From Antennarius striatus (Eukaryota > Chordata > Actinopteri > Lophiiformes > Antennariidae), in assembly GCF_040054535.1 (NCBI RefSeq), contig NC_090793.1, forward strand, positions 20,950,001-21,014,000: a stretch of 64,000 nt of DNA. The letters run 5' to 3'. Of this stretch, positions 60,261 to 64,000 are shown piece after piece. Under the pieces are notes generated by a model. It did no database searches. It saw only the letters and a list, made by a program, of their open reading frames with translations, and had not been told where the DNA came from. Every line of letters begins with the position of its first letter. Within the stretch, counting starts at the first letter, position 1. The position numbers were made by a program, and so were the translations under genes.

Positions 60261-60354
60261 TGAATGAGTGAGTGAATTAATGAACATTTACAGCTCATAA
60301 GCAGAAGAAGAAGAAGAAGACTAAATACAGGAACAGGTAGTAGACCAGTCCAGA

Positions 60355-61953
60355 GCTTGAAGTATTCTACTACCTGAACGTTACTACTCTAGTACCTGAA
60401 CGTTACTACTCTACTACCTGAACGTTACTACTCTACTACCTGAACGTTACTACTCTAGTACCTGAACGTTACTACTCTACTACCTGAACGTTACTACTCT
60501 ACTACCTGAACGTTACTACTCTACTAACTGAACGTTATTACTCTACTACCTGAACGTTATTACTCTACTACCTGAACGTTACTACTCTACTAACTGAACG
60601 TTATTACTCTACTAAATGAACGTTACTACTATACTACCTGAACGTTATTACTCTACTACTTGAACGTTATTACTCTACTAACTGAACGTTATTACTCTAG
60701 TACCTGAACGTTACTACTACCTGAACGTTACTACTCTACTACCTGAACGTTATTACTCTACTAACTGAACGTTACTACTACCTGAACGTTACTACTCTAC
60801 TACCTGAACGTTATTACTCTACTACCTGAATGTCACTACTTTACTACCTGAACGTTATTACTCTACTACCTGAACGTCACTACTCTACTACCTGAACGTT
60901 ACTACTCTACTACCTGAACGTTACTACTACCTGAACGTTACTACTACCTGAACGTTACTACTCTACTACCTGAACATTATTACTCTACTACCTGAACGTT
61001 ATTACTCTACTAACTGAACGTCACTACTACCTGAACGTTATTACTCTACAACCTGAATGTTACTACTACCTGAACGTTACTACTCTACTACCTGAACGTT
61101 ATTACTCTACTAACTGAACGTTACTACTCTACTACCTGAACGTTATTACTCTACTACCTGAACGTCACTACTCTACTACCTGAACGTTATTACTCTACTA
61201 CCTGAACGTTATTACTCTACTACCTGAACGTTATTACTCTACTACCTGAACGTTACTACTACCTGAACGTTACTACTCTACTAACTGAACGTTATTACTC
61301 TACTACCTGAACGTCACTACTCTACTACCTGAACGTTATTACTCTACTACCTGAACGTTATTACTCTACTACCTGAACGTTACTACTACCTGAACGTTAC
61401 TACTCTACTAACTGAACGTTATTACTCTACTACCTGAACGTCACTACTCTACTACCTGAACGTTATTACTCTACTACCTGAACGTTACTACTCTACCAAC
61501 TGAACGTTATTATTCTACTACCTGAATGTTACTACTCTACTACCTGAACGTTACTATTCTACTAACTGAACATTATTACTCTACTACCTGAACATTATTA
61601 CTCTACTACCTCAACGTTATTACTCTACTACCTGAACGTTATTACTCTACTACCTGAACGTATTACTCTACTACCTGAACGTTATTACTCTACTACCTGA
61701 ACGTTACTACTACCTGAACGTTACCTCTCTACTACCTGAACGTTACTACTCTACTTACTCAACGTTATTACTCTACTACCTGAACGTTACTACTACCTGA
61801 ACGTCACTACTCTACTACCTGAACGTTATTACTCTACTACCTGAATGTTATTACTCTACTACCTGAATGTTATTACTCCACTAACTGAACGTCACTACTC
61901 TACTACCTGAACGTTATTACTCTACTACCTGAACATTTCTACTCAACTACCTG
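60355..61953. repeat. 1.6-kb minisatellite, 22-bp unit
   Basis: Core tactctactacctgaacgtt with a/t, ctaactg and deletion variants (15-bp short units lacking tctactac). Roughly 70 units. Each normal unit holds AACGTT. No coding frame. Confidence 0.97.
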
Positions 61954-62030
61954 TAGAGTACAGTAGTAGTAACATCATTCATGTCTCATTACTTGATTAA
62001 ACTAATCTGAACTCATCATGTTGTTGTCAG

Positions 62031-62330
62031 TGTTTCCACTGCAGACGCATGTCTACCTCTTTTTAATTGGTCAGCTCAACCAGGAAGGACTCATTACCCA
62101 CTGAAAATGCTGTGTTTACTGCAAAAGGGTGAGTTGATCTGAGCTAAACAAAACCCATTCTGATCATTTAAATTGGGAGTGCTGTTTCTAGTGAAGGAAT
62201 CGGAAATGGAGCCCTGGTATTTTCACTGTCTGCAATTACCTGTGTTGTAATTGACTTTTTTCAACCCTGTGTTCTCATTCAGATCCCAGCTGCCCCAGGT
62301 CATCTGTGACAACACCTGGTTCATATGGCA
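62031..62330 (+). pseudogene. relic of SLC6 exons 2-3
   Basis: The first block reads GQLNQEGLITH then TGA, followed by an exon 2-like gcaaaagggtgagttgatct. The second block (about 62195-62325) has GIGNGALVF-like coding, cattcagatcccagctgccc and gtgacaacacctgg, matching exon 3. Both splice sites and frame are lost. It is the remains of a further duplicate between copies B and C. Confidence 0.8.
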
Positions 62331-63119
62331 AAAAAAGACAAGCTATATCCAAAGGATAATCATATATAATTACTCAATTATTCAGATGAAGCTAAGTTAA
62401 TTTGAATATACAACTGTTTAACTCAGCTGTGATGATAAAGTAAATAAAGTGAAAATATAGCACTGTATATGGCAGATTTCAAATAAAATTCTGAACGTAG
62501 CTACATTTGAAGCAGGTTAAGGAGACATTCACCCTTCCAGCTTTTAACTGTAAAAAGCCAAGGCTTCTTTCATACTTCATAAATGGTTTATGGCTGTTTA
62601 ATTTTTCAACATGAGGAAATGATCAATTCTAGCCTCTTAAAGTTAAAAAGAGTAATAAACACAAGAGTGCATTGAAAGGTCAGACCCCATCTAGGCTGAA
62701 AATTGTATTTGATATATATGAAGACATCAATCATTCACATCTTTCCCCAGACACAAAAACATGTGTATACCTGTGGAGTGAAATCATCTCACAGCATCAG
62801 TAAGACTGACCAACATCTCTCCAACATTACTCCTCCAAACTTGAACTCGTTGTTTTTACGGCTGCAGCAGTTTCACAAAGTGGGAATTCATTACTTGTGA
62901 CAGTAACAGTCATCAACAAAGTGAACCTAAATAGTTGCTTTGTCTGGATTTGATGATATTTCATGCAACCTCTGGCAACTGACAGAAAGGGAGACGACAC
63001 AATGTTGGTTGTGGAACTGGTTTTGTCATCGAGGCGATGAGGCAGCGTCCCATCAGTGAACACAGAGGTAGAAGCACAGACCAGTCAGAGCAGAAACAGC
63101 TGACATCGTAGCAGCTGAG
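62331..63119. other. spacer upstream of SLC6 copy C
   Basis: No repeats or genes identified. It probably contains the copy C 5' UTR; the last 60 bases resemble the region before copy A (agcagaaacag). Confidence 0.4.
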
Positions 63120-64000
63120 ATGAAGAGTACAAAGAACGAGATTCAGACAAGTGATGAAGAGCGAGGAAAGTGGGCCAGCAAAAGAGAATATATTCTGGTT
63201 GTTGCAGGGAATGTTGTCGGCTTGGGGAACGTGTGGAGGTTCCCTTATCTGTGCTACAAGAATGGTGGAGGTGACTATTTGAAACTTGTTTTTGGTACAA
63301 TGCAATTGTTGAAAAGCATTGATGCTTTAATGGTCTTATATGTCTGTATGACTGTTATCCTCCTACAGGTGCCTTTTTGGTGCCATATGGTCTGTTAGCT
63401 ATATTTTCCGGGATACCTCTGTTTCTACTGGAGATCTCAGTGGGTCAGTACACTCAGGAAGGATTCATCACCTGCTGGAGGAAGTTGTGTCCACTGGCAA
63501 AGGGTGAGCTGATCCGAGTTAACAAGTTTGATGCTAATATGTGAATTATAAAACCACTGTATTCTAAAAGTCACAAAAATGTGTTTTTCTCTTGAAGGAA
63601 TTGGAGTTGGACAACTGGTAATTTCACTCTCAACAGTCATCTATGTCATAGTTGAAGCGTGGACTCTCTTCTACCTGGTGTTCTCATTCAGATCCACGCT
63701 CCCCTGGGTCTCCTGTGACAACACCTGGAATACAGGTAGGACTTCTATGTGACTGTTTTCAGTTGCTCTGTATTGTAATGTTTTGAGATTTAGATTCATT
63801 CTCAGGTTGTTGTAGTTGCAGACGCTATTTGTTAGTTAACTCTAACAGTTAGTTAGTTAACTCTTTGTAGTTATTGATAACTGTAGCACTAAAACTAAAA
63901 AGCAATCTAATATTTTGTGGATTAATGTTTTGTATGTCTCTAAATCAGTTTCTTAGTTCATCTAATAAACACGATGGGTACCTATTAAAACCCATTTAAC
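63120..64000 (+). CDS. SLC6 transporter copy C, 5' part (cut by window edge)
   Basis: Three exons: 63120-63270, 63369-63503, 63598-63735, with phases as in copy B, covering TM1-TM3. Reading starts [22 protein letters not shown]1 carries [16 protein letters not shown]; exon 2 ends [11 protein letters not shown]3 contains [11 protein letters not shown], with the same Glu as copy B. EL2 starts with [10 protein letters not shown]. No lesion in the visible part. The rest, from exon 4, lies beyond the window, so its integrity is unknown. The substrate cannot be assigned. Confidence 0.88.

Overview
This is eukaryotic nuclear DNA, almost certainly from a ray-finned (teleost) fish. Genes are split into short exons with GT-AG introns. 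Long CA/GA microsatellites and GC-rich minisatellites are everywhere. The transposon set is typical of fish: Tc1-like, hAT, RTE-, Rex1- and L2-type LINEs, and tRNA-like SINEs. There are no bacterial operons, CRISPR arrays or phage.

Left part (1-9 kb): the 5' end of an ARHGAP12-type RhoGAP gene on the minus strand. Its SH3-encoding first coding exon is at 4547-5272, and a CpG-rich promoter with a perfect CRE lies near 8.5-8.9 kb. The rest of the gene runs off the left edge. The flanking DNA holds a hAT MITE, a 593-bp foldback element, a decayed Tc1 transposon, SINE and LINE tails and several minisatellites.

Middle part (10-28.3 kb): a complete kinesin-1 heavy chain gene, kif5b, on the minus strand. 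I could join all 25 coding exons (14107-28030) with consistent splice phases into 2,892 nt, which is 963 codons plus a stop. ARHGAP12 and KIF5B are also neighbours on human chromosome 10, so this is conserved synteny. The kif5b promoter carries three perfect TGACGTCA elements inside a tandem repeat. A roughly 1.1-kb minisatellite lies upstream of it, and a run of five minisatellites lies in the presumed 3' UTR.

Right part (31-64 kb): a tandem cluster of SLC6 (Na+/Cl- dependent GABA/betaine/taurine-type) transporter genes on the plus strand. Copy A (31.4-36.9 kb) is a pseudogene with a nonsense codon, a lost splice donor and a 5-nt deletion in the last exon. A stray exon 13 with a stop codon lies at 39.1 kb. 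Copy B (42.4-56.7 kb) is intact: 14 exons, 580 codons. A heavily decayed relic lies at 62.0-62.3 kb, and copy C starts at 63.1 kb and leaves the window. Exons 4-6 of copies A and B are nearly identical while exon 7 differs by about 20%, which suggests gene conversion. The introns and spacers are packed with nested transposons.

I found no new multi-gene system. The most interesting points are the CRE-amplifying repeat at the kif5b promoter, the birth, death and conversion pattern of the SLC6 array with unusual residues near the substrate site, the recurrence of short perfect palindromes in minisatellite units, and several cleanly resolved nested transposon insertions.
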